DNA from: Dehalococcoidales bacterium
Lineage (GTDB): Bacteria > Chloroflexota > Dehalococcoidia > Dehalococcoidales > UBA3254
Assembly (NCBI GenBank): GCA_016926695.1
Contig: JAFGOB010000027.1
Coordinates: 1-29,810, forward strand
Length of the DNA stretch: 29,810 bases
Direction: 5' to 3'
Part shown: positions 8,181-16,121 of the stretch, in pieces
Layout: each line of letters opens with the position of its first letter
Position numbering within the stretch: the first letter of the stretch is position 1
The notes under the pieces: model-generated
Seen by the model: only the letters and a program-made list of their open reading frames with translations
The model's database searches: none
Told to the model about the DNA's origin: nothing
Translations under genes and position numbers: made by a program

Positions 8181-9845
8181 TTAGAGTATAGCGTCTCCGT
8201 AATTGTGTGCCAAACACAAGACTGAGTAGTTCAATGAGAGATAGGTCGGTTGGTTCGTTTTGAGCGTAGACTGATGATATGGTGGACTATCCTGTACAAT
8301 AGGTAAAACTCCCACAGTCTCCTCATACGGATCGTCTGGTGGCCAGGTATACTTAAACGCCGCCCACTCCTTATCAACTTCAATACTGTCCAGGAAAGAC
8401 CGCAGGAAGTTTTTCCTTCTCATTATGGATGATTCTGCGAGAAGTGTTCTCATACTGGTGACATACTCTCTAACGAGTTCCGGACTCCCGAGTTCTATGG
8501 TCCGGTATTTTAAGTTTTCCTGTACCTCAACCTTAGCTATCTCAAGTTCCGCTTTTTTATCGAACAGAGTCTTTATCCTGGGGGCTAGTTCTCCGCCACT
8601 AAACTTCCCGGTTTCCAGCGCATCGTAAAGCTTATCCAGTCTAGTCTCTACGTCCTGTATCTCGGATTGGATGATCTCCAATCTCCCGCTTTCATCTTTG
8701 CATTTCTCAGCCATGTGTTCATTGGTCAACCTGACCAGGTCTTCTATATTTTCCTCTGTCAAAATATGTTCATTGAGTTGGTTGATAACAAACTGTTCCA
8801 TTTTTTCCTTTGGAAGAAGACGAGTCGTGCATAAACCTCGACCCCGCCTTCGGGCATTACCACACATATAATAGAAAAACTGACCGGATTTAACGGCATG
8901 CCCTATCATGGCAGCCCCACAGTTTTTACAGCGAAGCAGACCGCTGAGAATATACTCGCTATGAATCACCCGCGGATGGGTAACCTTTGGCGCCCTGGCA
9001 TTCAATTTCTTCTGCACTTTTTCGAATGTCTCGTCATCTATGATGGCAGGAAAAGCATTTTCAACACGGATAGCCGGTTGTCGGGTACTTCCGTTATGGC
9101 TCCTTACACGTTCCCCCCAAATTAGTGTACCTCTATAAACCTCATTCTTCAGAACTGTATGTACGGCTGTCTTGCTCCACTTCTTATTTCTCCGAGTGGT
9201 CAATCCATCAGCGTTCAAGCTCTGGGTAATTTCTAACATGCCTTTTCCGGAAGAGGATTCTCTAAACATCCTTTCCACCACCGGTGCGGTTGTTGGATCA
9301 GGCTCAAGCTTAACCCTCTGAACACTCCCATCCTGGACTTTAACTCTGACATAACCGTAGGGAACAGGACCGCCTGAGAAAAACCCTCGTGAAGCACTTT
9401 CTCTCATTCCTCTAGTCACATCCTGTGACAGGTTAGCCGAATAAAACTCATCAAGTACCTCAATAATCCCCTCAAGGAGTCTTCCGGATGGAGTATCTTC
9501 TAGAGGCTCGTTAATTGAGATAACCTGGATACCCTGTTTTCTGAGTAAAGACTTATAGATAATCGAGTCTTCTCTATTCCGGGCGAATCTTGAGAGTTTC
9601 CAGACTAATATTGCTTCGAATTGCCGTGGTTTCTGACGGGCGGCTACAATCATCTGTTTAAAGCCTGGACGGTCAATGGACCTCCCGCTTTCCGCTTCGT
9701 CGACATACTCCTTTACCACCGCAAATCCGTTATTGGAAGCGTAATTTCTCAAGGCTTTAACCTGAGCGGAGATAGACAGGTCTACGTCTTGTCTTTCCGA
9801 AGACACCCTTGCATATATAGCTACTTTTTTATACTCTGCACTCAT
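8181..9845 (-). CDS. Large serine recombinase / integrase
   Basis: About 554 residues. The N-terminal resolvase domain has the catalytic Ser15 in YARVSS, then DEAESGRSIDRPGF and LVWKLSRFARN. A recombinase domain follows (VPYGYVRVK..., LNADGLTTRRNKKWS). A zinc ribbon with CKNC and a further Cys pair (MCGNARRRGRGLC) and a coiled-coil region (about 380-450) complete a standard phage/ICE serine integrase. Start ATG 9845 is five bases after GGAGG; the longer upstream frame lacks family similarity. It begins one base after the ImmA-like stop, so the repressor, ImmA-like and integrase genes form one operon. The last 40 residues resemble no family tail and may read through the attachment boundary. 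Its presumed directionality factor is at 12101-13072. Confidence 0.93.
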   Translation of the reverse strand: MSAEYKKVAIYARVSSERQDVDLSISAQVKALRNYASNNGFAVVKEYVDEAESGRSIDRPGFKQMIVAARQKPRQFEAILVWKLSRFARNREDSIIYKSLLRKQGIQVISINEPLEDTPSGRLLEGIIEVLDEFYSANLSQDVTRGMRESASRGFFSGGPVPYGYVRVKVQDGSVQRVKLEPDPTTAPVVERMFRESSSGKGMLEITQSLNADGLTTRRNKKWSKTAVHTVLKNEVYRGTLIWGERVRSHNGSTRQPAIRVENAFPAIIDDETFEKVQKKLNARAPKVTHPRVIHSEYILSGLLRCKNCGAAMIGHAVKSGQFFYYMCGNARRRGRGLCTTRLLPKEKMEQFVINQLNEHILTEENIEDLVRLTNEHMAEKCKDESGRLEIIQSEIQDVETRLDKLYDALETGKFSGGELAPRIKTLFDKKAELEIAKVEVQENLKYRTIELGSPELVREYVTSMRTLLAESSIMRRKNFLRSFLDSIEVDKEWAAFKYTWPPDDPYEETVGVLPIVQDSPPYHQSTLKTNQPTYLSLNYSVLCLAHNYGDAIL

Positions 9846-9846
9846 C

Positions 9847-10818
9847 TCAACCTCCAATCGATCTCCAGATACAATTACGGGAATCGAGGCACATTTTTTC
9901 AGCCGGACATGAAATGTCTGCATTGACTCGAACAGGCTCTATAGTATCTACCTGCATCGAAATCATATTAAATTCATCGGCTGGCACCGCCAGTACTATC
10001 ACCCGGTAAGGTTCATTCTCTGCGGATAAAAGAGGACGGACCAGGATGGCTGGTGCGTCCTGAACAAAGGTACTTCTCCAGAGCAAGGGACGACCGGTTT
10101 TCACTGCAGCACATACCAGCGAGCCATGTCTGGCACGACTTTTTCGAGTGGGTACCGTTTGTAAACCGCAAAGGTCCTTAACCCGTCTGGCTCGTGGTGT
10201 TTTTACCACCACCGTAGCCATGAAATCCTGTATTTTGGTAGCAGTTGCATTGCCGTCATGTTGACACTCGTAAAGCATCCCTACAAACTGCGTATCCGCA
10301 AAATGCTGGCCCAGGGCAATAAGCAAACACTGGTGCGAGAGTTCCAGATCTTCACCCAGTTTCACCAGGTCGCAACCGGTATCGCTGGCCTTGGCTGCGA
10401 AGAAATCGGGGGGTATCAGGACGGAAGCGGCAAACCGGTCGGCTGCCCGGCATAGTTGAAGGTCATTCAGGGAATTAATGTCCTTTTTAAGCACGCTAAT
10501 GTTCTTATGCAGGATCTCGAACAGCTCGTGATATATCGTGAATTTTCGTGTCGCTCTCTTCTCTTTTAATGAGTAATGGATATGCCATTTCCCATTGGCA
10601 CTCATGTTAGTGCCACCACTTTCAAGGTACTCAACGGCGTGTATTCTAATACCGAAAGAACGAACCAGGTCTATTGTTTTCGACAGACTCGGTGTTCTTT
10701 TAATTCCGGTGTAATCTCTGAAAATTGTACCAAGTCTTACGGGATCACTGGCATATCTGCTGTCTTCGTAATTGATAATATAATCGCAAAGGTCATTCAA
10801 TCTGTTCGGTGAAGTCAT
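9847..10818 (-). CDS. ImmA/IrrE-like metallopeptidase-family protein with divergent active site
   Basis: 323 residues. ImmA/IrrE proteins cleave the phage-type repressor encoded beside them and so control induction. The ImmA domain spans about 30-170, with KFTIYHELFEILH and the following helix AADRFAASVLIP. The zinc motif is unusual: HExxH reads HELFE, and the acidic ligand normally just before the AxRFAA helix appears replaced (QLCRAAD). The protein may therefore be non-catalytic or use other ligands. The C-terminal 150 residues, with CGLQTVPTRKSRARHGSL and a beta-rich tail, are not recognised. Start ATG 10818 follows AGGAGA; it lies 8 bases downstream of the XRE repressor gene, the usual arrangement. 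Confidence 0.8.
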   Translation of the reverse strand: MTSPNRLNDLCDYIINYEDSRYASDPVRLGTIFRDYTGIKRTPSLSKTIDLVRSFGIRIHAVEYLESGGTNMSANGKWHIHYSLKEKRATRKFTIYHELFEILHKNISVLKKDINSLNDLQLCRAADRFAASVLIPPDFFAAKASDTGCDLVKLGEDLELSHQCLLIALGQHFADTQFVGMLYECQHDGNATATKIQDFMATVVVKTPRARRVKDLCGLQTVPTRKSRARHGSLVCAAVKTGRPLLWRSTFVQDAPAILVRPLLSAENEPYRVIVLAVPADEFNMISMQVDTIEPVRVNADISCPAEKMCLDSRNCIWRSIGG

Positions 10819-10826
10819 CCTGTCTC

Positions 10827-11225
10827 CTAAATCGAGAGTATTTTTTTCCCGGTTAGTATTTCGTAGGTTATGACAATGCCTCGCTTTCCTTTCATATTCA
10901 GTTCTTCTCCCCTGATACGCGTCCCCAGCTTGTAGTCCGGATCAGCAAGAACATACTGGAAAGCAGCCTCAATTCTTTCTTCCTCGGTAGCGGTAACCTC
11001 CGGTTCGTCAAGGTATCCAGCCCTGAGAAGTAATTCCCTCACCGTGATATTGTAAGCTTTGGCCAGCTTCTTCAGGATATCCGGACTGGGAGCCGGCCTA
11101 TCACCCTTCTCCATTTGGGCTATATAGGCATTGGAGACACCACTTACTCTCTCGGCTTCCCGAAGAGACATACGCTGCTTCTCCCGCAGACTTCTAAGAA
11201 AGTTGCCAAAATTTGTCTCATCCAT
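10827..11225 (-). CDS. XRE-family HTH repressor
   Basis: 132 residues with an N-terminal Cro/CI-type helix-turn-helix (FLRSLREKQRMSLREAERVS, then SNAYIAQMEKGDRP) and a short C-terminal region. It probably represses its own promoter and the divergent early promoter, through sites such as the inverted repeat at 11320-11336. Start ATG 11225 follows GGGAGG by six bases; a longer upstream frame would begin inside the promoter. It is the first gene of the leftward operon with the ImmA-like protein and the integrase, so repressor, anti-repressor protease and integrase are co-expressed. Confidence 0.9.
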   Translation of the reverse strand: MDETNFGNFLRSLREKQRMSLREAERVSGVSNAYIAQMEKGDRPAPSPDILKKLAKAYNITVRELLLRAGYLDEPEVTATEEERIEAAFQYVLADPDYKLGTRIRGEELNMKGKRGIVITYEILTGKKILSI

Positions 11226-11272
11226 AATCCACCTCCCGGTAGATTTCACCGTCTTTCTTTTTATGTGATCGG

Positions 11273-11301
11273 AGTATAACACACACTGCAAAGTATTGCA
11301 A
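11273..11301 (-). promoter_or_regulatory. Leftward promoter of the repressor-ImmA-integrase operon
   Basis: Minus-strand -35 TTGCAA (11301-11296), a 17-base spacer and -10 TATACT (11278-11273). Transcription would start about 40 bases before the repressor ATG at 11225. Confidence 0.65.
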
Positions 11302-11319
11302 GCACTTTTTTGTACAATA

Positions 11320-11336
11320 GTCAAGAAACGCTTGAC
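11320..11336. promoter_or_regulatory. Inverted-repeat operator over the early promoter -35
   Basis: GTCAAG-AAACG-CTTGAC is a perfect 6-bp inverted repeat with a 5-base spacer. Its right arm overlaps the -35 TTGACA (11332-11337), so a bound dimer would block rightward transcription. It is the obvious candidate site for the XRE repressor or the Cro-like protein. Confidence 0.6.
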
Positions 11337-11360
11337 AAAGGCTCAATACTGTCTTATTAT
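11332..11360 (+). promoter_or_regulatory. Rightward early promoter
   Basis: TTGACA (11332-11337), exactly 17 bases, TATTAT (11355-11360): near-consensus. The expected transcription start near 11367 is only about three bases before the ATG at 11370, so the first gene would be leaderless. Confidence 0.8.
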
Positions 11361-11369
11361 GATGACACT

Positions 11370-11525
11370 ATGCAAGTAATCGAGTCCACTCTTTCAGAGC
11401 TTTTTAAGTACAATACTGAGATTCTGAAAGTATGTCAGAGTTTGGATTGGGGCAAAATTGAAATTGCAGTCAAGGACGGAAAACCGGTAATGGTAACCGT
11501 GAAGAGAGATATCAAACTGAGTTAA
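11370..11525 (+). CDS. DUF2292-like small protein
   Basis: 51 residues. The C-terminal WGKIEIAVKDGKPVMVTVKR followed by DIKL matches the pattern of DUF2292 (YezG-like small bacterial/phage proteins of unknown function): a short beta region with a central DGKP turn. Start ATG 11370 is chosen because it lies right behind the early promoter; it has no ribosome binding site and should be translated from a leaderless transcript. It is followed 27 bases later by a strong terminator, so it may be transcribed alone unless the terminator is overcome. Confidence 0.65.
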   Translation: MQVIESTLSELFKYNTEILKVCQSLDWGKIEIAVKDGKPVMVTVKRDIKLS

Positions 11526-11552
11526 CGTACATAACGCCGAATCGAAAACGAT

Positions 11553-11590
11553 AGGCGCTTTGGGCAGCAATGCCCGGGGCGCCTTTTTGT
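11553..11590 (+). terminator. Terminator between the first early gene and the rest of the early operon
   Basis: Outer stem AGGCGC (11553-11558) pairs with GCGCCT (11579-11584); an inner stem GGGCA/TGCCC surrounds GCAA; TTTTTG follows. It stands between the only strong rightward promoter and the Cro-like gene. Confidence 0.8.
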
Positions 11591-11621
11591 TTTGCCAAAC
11601 AAATATATCCAGGAGAGAACA

Positions 11622-11864
11622 ATGCCAATAAAGGTCAAACTTAACCAGGAAGCCGTTCTAAAAGCCATAGCCAGGAGAAATATGTCTCAAAACATGCTGG
11701 CTGTCAGGGCAGGTATCAGCAGCGGCTACATCTCTCAGATCTTATGCGGGACAAGAAATCCTTCCCCTATTGTGCGACAGAAGCTACAGGACGTTCTGGA
11801 ACCCCTCACCTTCGACGACATATTCATCATTGAGGAAAACGGCAATGGCGCAAAAAGTCGATAA
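11622..11864 (+). CDS. Cro-like XRE HTH protein
   Basis: 80 residues. A helix-turn-helix is visible in NMLAVRAGISSGYISQILCG followed by TRNPSP, typical of Cro/CI-type DNA-binding domains, and it fills most of the protein. Placed divergently to the repressor, it is the likely lytic-side regulator. Start ATG 11622 follows AGGAGAG (11611-11617) with suitable spacing. Its end overlaps the next gene by 20 bases, implying translational coupling. Confidence 0.85.
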   Translation: MPIKVKLNQEAVLKAIARRNMSQNMLAVRAGISSGYISQILCGTRNPSPIVRQKLQDVLEPLTFDDIFIIEENGNGAKSR

Positions 11865-12099
11865 ACGCGAAGAAGGATTACGAGAGCTAGCAGCCATGAT
11901 AGCCGAAGCCTATTACCGTCGCATAACCGGTGAAATAACCACTCCGTTAAAAGACCCGGATATTGAAAACCGCGATACCATCGATGAGAGCGAAATCATC
12001 AAAGGAAGAGAGCCAGCCGATACACCGACCGGATGGGCTTACACAGAGTATGTCCGGGTAGAAAACTTCGTCAGAAATAAAAAGAGAAAAGGAGACTAA
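11845..12099 (+). CDS. Small hypothetical protein
   Basis: 84 residues, charged, starting MAQKVDKREEGLRELAAMIA and predicted helical in the first third. No family recognised. It overlaps the end of the Cro-like gene by 20 bases and stops one base before the directionality-factor gene, so it sits inside the early operon. The overlap and the continuity of the operon are the main evidence that it is real. Confidence 0.65.
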   Translation: MAQKVDKREEGLRELAAMIAEAYYRRITGEITTPLKDPDIENRDTIDESEIIKGREPADTPTGWAYTEYVRVENFVRNKKRKGD

Positions 12100-12100
12100 T

Positions 12101-13072
12101 ATGCTACCTACAAAGAGAACTTGGGGCACCGTAAGTTTGCTTAGACTTGGGGAGATAAAGCTGGGAACGAAGGAAACGAAGGAAGATGGTATTTATTTCA
12201 CTCCATCTGACTATTTCATCTGCCCCGATGAAGTAAAAAGGGTCTTCGGTGAAAAACCTACAAAACTCCGCATCATGTTTCCCACCGAAGACACCAACCA
12301 GTTGATCAAACATCACTATAAATTGTACTCAAAGTTCGGAAATCTACTCTGTCGTGGTGATGGTGAAACGTCATTGGGGCTAACCGAAATGGTCGATCAA
12401 GAAAGCAGGTCAAATCAAGACCTAGACTTTAGATTAGTGGAGGAATCATGCGATCCAAACAGATGTTCCTGCTTTCTTCAAGGCTACTGCGCTCCGGTGA
12501 TGAGTCTCCAGTTTCTCCTTCCTGATATTTCCGATTTCGGTGTTTACCAGCTGAATACCGGCTCGGTTCGATCTATGAACAATATCCTTGATTTTCTCGG
12601 ACAAATGCAAGGAAAGGGGCAATTGATATCGCTCGTTCCATTGTCGCTGGAATTGAGAGAGGAGAACATGCCGGGCTTACTTAATCCACTGTATGTCTTG
12701 CACATCGTTTGGTCAGATTCTACTGTAAAAAAACAACCATCAACGTGGTTACGTCGGGGTATGTCGTTGATGCTACCGTTATCTGGAAATGAACCCCCTG
12801 ATGATATCTTCCCGCAAAAACCGAGTAACATCGGTAAGATAACGCGGCAAGATATCAACATTGAAGAGACTCTCCTGGAACTCTGGGCGAAGATAAAGAA
12901 AAGGTTTAATGACATAGAAATCCGGAATGACCAAGTAGCCAGTTGGTTTAGCAAGATCCATCATCTAGAAGTCGGTCTTATTGACTTTGAACCACCAAAG
13001 CCACCGTCGAAATTTTCTGTCGAAATTCTGTCTGACTTTCTGCAATCCATAGACCGTAATACCGTCCGATAA
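12101..13072 (+). CDS. Recombination directionality factor-like protein (phiC31 gp3-type)
   Basis: 323 residues resembling the gp3-like RDF family of actinophages and related elements. The N-terminal GTVSLLRLGEIKLGTKE is followed by the YFTPSDYFICPDE region, a Cys-rich zinc-binding-like cluster CDPNRCSCFLQGYC (about 117-130), LQFLLPDISDFGVYQLNTG, and a beta strand YVLHIVWSDS. In the family this protein binds the serine integrase and switches it from integration to excision. That fits the serine integrase at 8181-9845 being on the opposite, lysogenic operon. Start ATG 12101 follows GGAGAC closely. Assignment is by motif order; no alignment was run. Confidence 0.72.
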   Translation: MLPTKRTWGTVSLLRLGEIKLGTKETKEDGIYFTPSDYFICPDEVKRVFGEKPTKLRIMFPTEDTNQLIKHHYKLYSKFGNLLCRGDGETSLGLTEMVDQESRSNQDLDFRLVEESCDPNRCSCFLQGYCAPVMSLQFLLPDISDFGVYQLNTGSVRSMNNILDFLGQMQGKGQLISLVPLSLELREENMPGLLNPLYVLHIVWSDSTVKKQPSTWLRRGMSLMLPLSGNEPPDDIFPQKPSNIGKITRQDINIEETLLELWAKIKKRFNDIEIRNDQVASWFSKIHHLEVGLIDFEPPKPPSKFSVEILSDFLQSIDRNTVR

Positions 13073-13091
13073 AAGATGCACGGAGGATACC

Positions 13092-15446
13092 ATGTCTCAG
13101 GAATATAATTCCACGATCGCCTTTTCTACAGCCTCTTCGGCTTTGCTAACCGAGCACCAACGTCATCTCCGAGAAGGTAGTGGTATTAAGGAAGAGGTTA
13201 TCAGAGAAAGAGGATATCGGAGTATATTAGCTAAGCCGGATCTTGAAAAACTTGGATTCGTTACTTCCCAATTACGCGTACCGGGGATACTCATCCCCCT
13301 GTGGTCGGTTGACGGTCAGGAGGTAGGATACCAGTTCCGTCCCAACCATCCCAGGACTGGCAGCCGTGGTAGACCGATAAAATACGAATCTCCTAAAGGA
13401 TCTTCAAATCGTCTGGACTGTCCTCCTCGTTGTCAAAACATGCTGGGTAACCCTCAAGTGCCGTTATGGATCACCGAAGGCTCCAAGAAAGCTGATGCCC
13501 TCGCATCCAATGGCGCCTGCGCTGTTTCGGTTTCCGGCGTCTGGGGATTTAAAGGTAAAAATCAGTTTGGTGGTATAACCTTCCTTGCCGATTGGGACTA
13601 TATTGCTGTACGAAACCGGACGGTTTACCTCGCTTTTGATTCTGATATTGTCTCCAAAGACCCAGTCAGGAAAGCCCTTGAGCATATCGCTGAACACCTG
13701 AAGCGTAAAGGAGCATTAATAAAAATCATCCAGTTACCCCAGCTTGAAGGCCAGGATAAAACAGGTGTTGATGATTATCTCCTGCGATACAGCATTGAAG
13801 ATGTTGAAAAACTGGCTGAAGAGTTCAAACCGGAAGAAAAAGAAGATAGAGAACGTTATGTCTCGGGTTTTGTCTTACCCGATGGGACAATTGGAGAGAT
13901 GGTGACTACCGATGATGAAAGATTCTTTATTATCGGTTTTAACGGTTCGGTGCGAAAAGCCTCCCAGCACAACACGGGAAAAGTTACTTATCTTCCTACC
14001 CTTGACGGACTGGTTGGTGAAGTCGTCCATTTTGCCAGGACAGCCACTCCGTACCAATCGCAAGCAACGCTATTCAGGGAAATTAAAGCTTTCATCCATA
14101 CCTACCTTGAACTACCGGCAGATTTCGAAGAGATATCAGCACTCTACGTATTATTGACCTGGGTTTATGAATTTGCACCGTCAATACCTTATTTACGAGT
14201 CATCGGTGATTGGGGTACCGGTAAGACAAGGTTTCTACAGGTGGTTGGCGCCGTCTGTTTCCGACCGATATTTGCTTCAGGAGCAACCACGCCTGCGCCA
14301 ATCTTCCGGATACTGGAGCAGTTTCGAGGTACGCTGGTACTGGATGAAGCTGATTTCAAAGACTCGTCTGCCTGGATGGAGATGGTCAAGCTGTTAAACA
14401 ACGGTTACCGTCCCGGTATGCCGGTACTGAGAGCTGACAAAGAGAATGGCAAGTGGTATCCGAGGAGTTACCAGGTATTCGGTCCAAAACTTATCTCAAC
14501 CCGGTTTAGTTTCAAGGATGAAGCATTAGAGAGTAGGTGTCTCACTTCAGAGATGCTGCCGCTTACCCGAGACGATATACCACGAATTCTCCCTCCCAGA
14601 TTTGATACTGAGGTAGCTGACCTGAGATCTAAACTACTTTCGTTCCGTTTAGCCAACCTTTTCAGGCTGAAAGGAAAAACCTTTGGTAATGAACTCCTCG
14701 AACCAAATCTTCAGCCAAGACTCCAGGAGATCCTTATTCCTCTTAAAGCGATGCTCAATGGGGACGGAAGTATGGTAGAAGCCCTGGCCGGTTTTGTTCA
14801 CCGGCTTCAGGATTCTCTCTTCTCAAAAAGACAGGAAAGCAATGCTGGAAGAGTGCTGTCAGCAATTATCGAGCTTCATAAAGAAGGCGAAGAGATTTCA
14901 AGTAAGACGATTGCTGAAAAAGCCAATCAGATGGATGAAGAAGCAACTCCGCTTGTTGCGGAAAAAATAGGCTGGCAAACAAAGAAACTCGGTTTGGAGA
15001 AAACGAGGATACCGGGATGCGGACGAAGAGTTATTTTATGGGATGAAGAAAAAATGAAGCACCTGGCGATTCGTTATGGTCTTTCAATAGATTTCTCCCC
15101 ATCTCCAAATAAACCTTCACAACCTTCACAACCTTCACAACCAGGCGTGGAGTCATGCTGTGAAGGTTTCCGTGAAGGTTTACCCGTCGAAAAAAAACCT
15201 TCACAGGATTTTGAGACTAACTGTGAAGGTTGTGACAGTAGTGAAGGTTTTTACAGGGATACGGAAGAAAAAATAGGGATGAGTATTAATGAAGCTCTTG
15301 AGATATGGACGAAAGAAGGAAAATCTGTCATTCACCTTGGTCCGGGAGAAAACTGCTTTAACCTTGAGAAAGTACTCAACTTCGGTCGACCTAACGAAAG
15401 ACACCTGGAAGTAATCAGAGATTGGCTGGGGGAAAAGCGGAAATGA
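13092..15446 (+). CDS. Replication protein: DUF3854/TOPRIM primase-like domain plus P-loop helicase-like domain
   Basis: 784 residues. The N-terminal region (about 35-260) has a TOPRIM-like domain of the DUF3854 type: ITEGSKKADAL near 126, SGVWGF, and acidic FDSD near 181. A P-loop ATPase follows, with Walker A GDWGTGKT at about 372-379 and Walker B VLDEAD at about 415-420, resembling phage/plasmid DNA-replication helicases. The C-terminal 100 residues contain a low-complexity linker KPSQPSQPSQP that exists because iteron-like repeats lie in the gene (15112-15249). It probably initiates replication of the element and unwinds its origin. GGAGG lies six bases before ATG 13092. It overlaps the next gene as ATGA. 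Confidence 0.88.
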   Translation: MSQEYNSTIAFSTASSALLTEHQRHLREGSGIKEEVIRERGYRSILAKPDLEKLGFVTSQLRVPGILIPLWSVDGQEVGYQFRPNHPRTGSRGRPIKYESPKGSSNRLDCPPRCQNMLGNPQVPLWITEGSKKADALASNGACAVSVSGVWGFKGKNQFGGITFLADWDYIAVRNRTVYLAFDSDIVSKDPVRKALEHIAEHLKRKGALIKIIQLPQLEGQDKTGVDDYLLRYSIEDVEKLAEEFKPEEKEDRERYVSGFVLPDGTIGEMVTTDDERFFIIGFNGSVRKASQHNTGKVTYLPTLDGLVGEVVHFARTATPYQSQATLFREIKAFIHTYLELPADFEEISALYVLLTWVYEFAPSIPYLRVIGDWGTGKTRFLQVVGAVCFRPIFASGATTPAPIFRILEQFRGTLVLDEADFKDSSAWMEMVKLLNNGYRPGMPVLRADKENGKWYPRSYQVFGPKLISTRFSFKDEALESRCLTSEMLPLTRDDIPRILPPRFDTEVADLRSKLLSFRLANLFRLKGKTFGNELLEPNLQPRLQEILIPLKAMLNGDGSMVEALAGFVHRLQDSLFSKRQESNAGRVLSAIIELHKEGEEISSKTIAEKANQMDEEATPLVAEKIGWQTKKLGLEKTRIPGCGRRVILWDEEKMKHLAIRYGLSIDFSPSPNKPSQPSQPSQPGVESCCEGFREGLPVEKKPSQDFETNCEGCDSSEGFYRDTEEKIGMSINEALEIWTKEGKSVIHLGPGENCFNLEKVLNFGRPNERHLEVIRDWLGEKRK
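15112..15249. repeat. Eight iteron-like repeats inside the replication gene (candidate origin)
   Basis: The 9-mer AACCTTCAC occurs three times head-to-tail (15112, 15121, 15130) and once more at 15197. Its complement GTGAAGGTT occurs at 15160, 15172, 15223 and 15241. Most copies extend to AACCTTCACA. Order is D-D-D-I-I-D-I-I within 138 bases. Iterons in the 3' part of an initiator gene recall the lambda O/ori layout. Confidence 0.8.
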
Positions 15447-15685
15447 GAAAGGCAATACGAAGAACACTTTATGAATGCTTCCATGCCCGGGTGAAAGGTG
15501 ATCGTATCTATTGTGATAAAGGGCATTGGTTTCTTAAGAAATCTGAGGACGGAAGTATTGGAATCGGTCGCTTATCTTCAGGTAAGCAGCTGGGATTTCA
15601 GGTTTGCCAGGATTGTCCTGACTTCGAAGAGATGGGACCACCGGTTTCCTCGGAAGATAGAGGTTGGGTAAATACAGAAAAGTAG
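15443..15685 (+). CDS. Small Cys/His-rich protein
   Basis: 80 residues. Cysteines and histidines are arranged as YECFHARV, YCDKGHWF and a late CQDC, which suggests a single zinc-binding site. ATG 15443 overlaps the stop of the replication gene (ATGA), so it is translationally coupled and probably part of the replication/early module. No family recognised. Confidence 0.75.
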   Translation: MRKAIRRTLYECFHARVKGDRIYCDKGHWFLKKSEDGSIGIGRLSSGKQLGFQVCQDCPDFEEMGPPVSSEDRGWVNTEK

Positions 15686-15692
15686 GAAAGAA

Positions 15693-16064
15693 ATGGAAGA
15701 TGATTTTATAAAATTGCTTCGGGAGCAGGAAAGAATCTTAGGCGAAATGCAATCGCACATTCACCGTTGGATGGATGAGTTTCTCCGCGACGCATTCAAC
15801 CCGGAAAGTTTTCTCCAAATGGTTGTCGGTATGGGGCTGGACCTGTCGCGGATCCCTGACATGGTTGGCCGACAGGGCGGTTTCGATCCGTACCGGGTGC
15901 TGGGGATGGAGAAGACAGCCACCGACGAGGAAGTAAAAAAAAGGTATCGAGAGCTGCTGAGAAAGCTACATCCTGACACAGCTGGCGTCAACGGTACCGA
16001 TTTTTTACTTCAAATGTTAGTTGCCTCTTATCAACAGATAGCTAAAGAGAGGGAGTGGATCTAA
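15693..16064 (+). CDS. J-domain (DnaJ-like) protein
   Basis: 123 residues. The last 55 residues form a J-domain: DPYRVLGMEKTATDEEVKKR, then the obligatory HPD motif at about 93-95 (KLHPDTAG) and a third helix. There is no G/F region, zinc finger or client-binding domain. The N-terminal 65 residues are helical, with FLRDAFNPESFLQMV. By family it would recruit host DnaK, as viral J-proteins do for replication or assembly. AGGAAAG precedes ATG 15693, seven bases after the previous stop. Confidence 0.9.
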   Translation: MEDDFIKLLREQERILGEMQSHIHRWMDEFLRDAFNPESFLQMVVGMGLDLSRIPDMVGRQGGFDPYRVLGMEKTATDEEVKKRYRELLRKLHPDTAGVNGTDFLLQMLVASYQQIAKEREWI

Positions 16065-16121
16065 CGGAATGATTAGAACGATCCGCAGATAAAAATTATT
16101 TAGTAGAAACTGGGAGGTGAT

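Noticed and set aside
11310..11369. Longer N-terminus for the DUF2292-like protein
   Set aside because: The extension lies inside the operator and promoter (11320-11360), so it would not be transcribed.
15112..15249. CRISPR-like array
   Set aside because: The repeat unit is only 9-10 bases, copies occur in both orientations with irregular spacing and no spacers of uniform length, and it lies within a coding frame; iterons fit better.
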